A DNA stretch of 64,000 bases from an uncultured Muribaculaceae bacterium (GTDB lineage Bacteria; Bacteroidota; Bacteroidia; Bacteroidales; Muribaculaceae), in NCBI GenBank assembly GCA_904501735.1, contig CAJGBY010000006.1, forward strand, positions 45,791-109,790, in the 5' to 3' direction. Shown here piece after piece: positions 63,513-64,000 of this stretch. The notes beneath the pieces were generated by a model. The model had not been told where the DNA came from and did not search any database. It saw only the letters and a program-made list of their open reading frames with translations. The position numbers and the translations under genes were made by a program. Numbering within the stretch: position 1 is the first letter of the stretch; every line of letters begins with the position of its first letter.

Positions 63513-64000
63513 ATGAAAGGACTTTTGATTGGGATAATAGGATTTGTGATGCTATTGGCTGGGTGTAGTCGCTCGGTCGACAGCCGCTTGTCGCTTGCCG
63601 ATAGTCTTATCGATGAACAGGCTGATAGTGCTTATATGATACTGAAAGGTGTTAACGCCGATGAATTGACGACCACTTCCGACAGAGCCTATTATGCACT
63701 GCTTTACACCCAAGCGCAGTATAAGAACATGGATAGCATAGCGAGCGACTCGTTGATTAATATCGCAGTCGACTATTATTCCGATAATCACAATCGTGAA
63801 CTCAACACCCGCACACTTATCTATAAAGGTGCTGTGATGCAAGAACTCGGTAAGGAGCACGAGGCTATGGAATGGTATAAGCGAGCCGAAGATAATGCTT
63901 CGGAAGATGATTATATGAATCTCGGTCAAGCCAACTTGCGAATGGCTGTGTTATATTCACTCAATTATACCGATAATCGTGTAATCATTGAAAAATACAA
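63513..64000 (+). CDS. TPR-type lipoprotein, truncated by window end
   Basis: The frame opens at ATG 63513 and runs off the end, giving the first 162 residues. The signal peptide has lipobox LAGC with lipidation at about residue 18. The mature part begins SVDSRLSLADSLIDEQADSAY and carries helix-pair repeats of TPR style (AYYALLYTQAQYKNMDS, GAVMQELGKEHEAMEWYKRAED). Bacteroidota have many such lipoproteins; some continue into a membrane span and a C-terminal DNA-binding domain, which cannot be checked here. It begins 36 bases after the nicotinamidase-like gene. Confidence 0.78.
   Translation, partial: MKGLLIGIIGFVMLLAGCSRSVDSRLSLADSLIDEQADSAYMILKGVNADELTTTSDRAYYALLYTQAQYKNMDSIASDSLINIAVDYYSDNHNRELNTRTLIYKGAVMQELGKEHEAMEWYKRAEDNASEDDYMNLGQANLRMAVLYSLNYTDNRVIIEKY

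Noticed and set aside
1..64000. CRISPR arrays, insertion sequences, phage genes, tRNA or rRNA genes
   Set aside because: I looked for direct repeats with spacers, transposase or integrase motifs, terminal inverted repeats and cloverleaf patterns in the gaps and found none that hold up.

Overview
The window is a chromosomal segment of a gut-type anaerobic Bacteroidales bacterium; the family cannot be settled from the sequence. The evidence is the Bacteroidota-style promoter -7 boxes (TAnnTTTG), DUF1573 and DUF4919 proteins, a TonB receptor-PnuT-thiamine pyrophosphokinase operon, a MraY with a large extracytoplasmic insertion, an Obg with a long acidic tail, and anaerobic enzymes (2-oxoacid:ferredoxin oxidoreductase, formate-THF ligase, MeaB). 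I see no phage genes, insertion sequences, CRISPR arrays, tRNAs or rRNAs.

Layout. Positions 1-2740 (+) hold obgE, a radical-SAM gene and a YhhQ-type queuosine-precursor transporter. Positions 2870-7055 (-) hold two DUF1573 genes with meaB, then manA and an odd reading frame that follows manA without a normal start codon. Positions 7250-24367 (-) hold the division and cell-wall (dcw) cluster: rsmH, ftsL, ftsI, murE, mraY, murD, ftsW, murG, murC, ftsQ, ftsA, ftsZ. It continues into a yqeY-like gene and serS and ends at a terminator. mraZ is missing from its usual place, where a sirtuin gene lies instead. Positions 25494-28929 (+) hold two FKBP-type isomerases, an Lrp/AsnC regulator and a CE7-type esterase. 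Positions 29028-32617 (+) are a TPP-riboswitch operon for thiamine uptake and activation. mfd, an acidic lipoprotein, a DASS-type anion transporter with its porin, a DUF2147 protein and an acyl-CoA synthetase follow to 41956.

Positions 42137-48512 (-) hold korAB, fhs and a secreted esterase-propeller protein. From 48930 to the end (+) come acpP-fabF, a RelA/SpoT enzyme beside a PgpH-like 7TM-HD protein, a DUF4919 protein, an aminotransferase, phoH-purC-menG-pfkA, two small membrane-anchored proteins, a TIGR02757 protein, a nicotinamidase-like hydrolase and the start of a TPR lipoprotein cut by the window edge.

Most of the window is housekeeping. The points most worth a second look are the QueL-like radical-SAM/transporter pair, the start-less frame fused in phase to the manA stop codon, the zinc-less YxxR sirtuin before an mraZ-less dcw cluster, the (p)ppGpp / cyclic-nucleotide gene pair, the porin that seems to depend on readthrough of a hairpin, and the uncharacterised membrane pair at 61191-62083. 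I did not find a clear new defence or mobile system.
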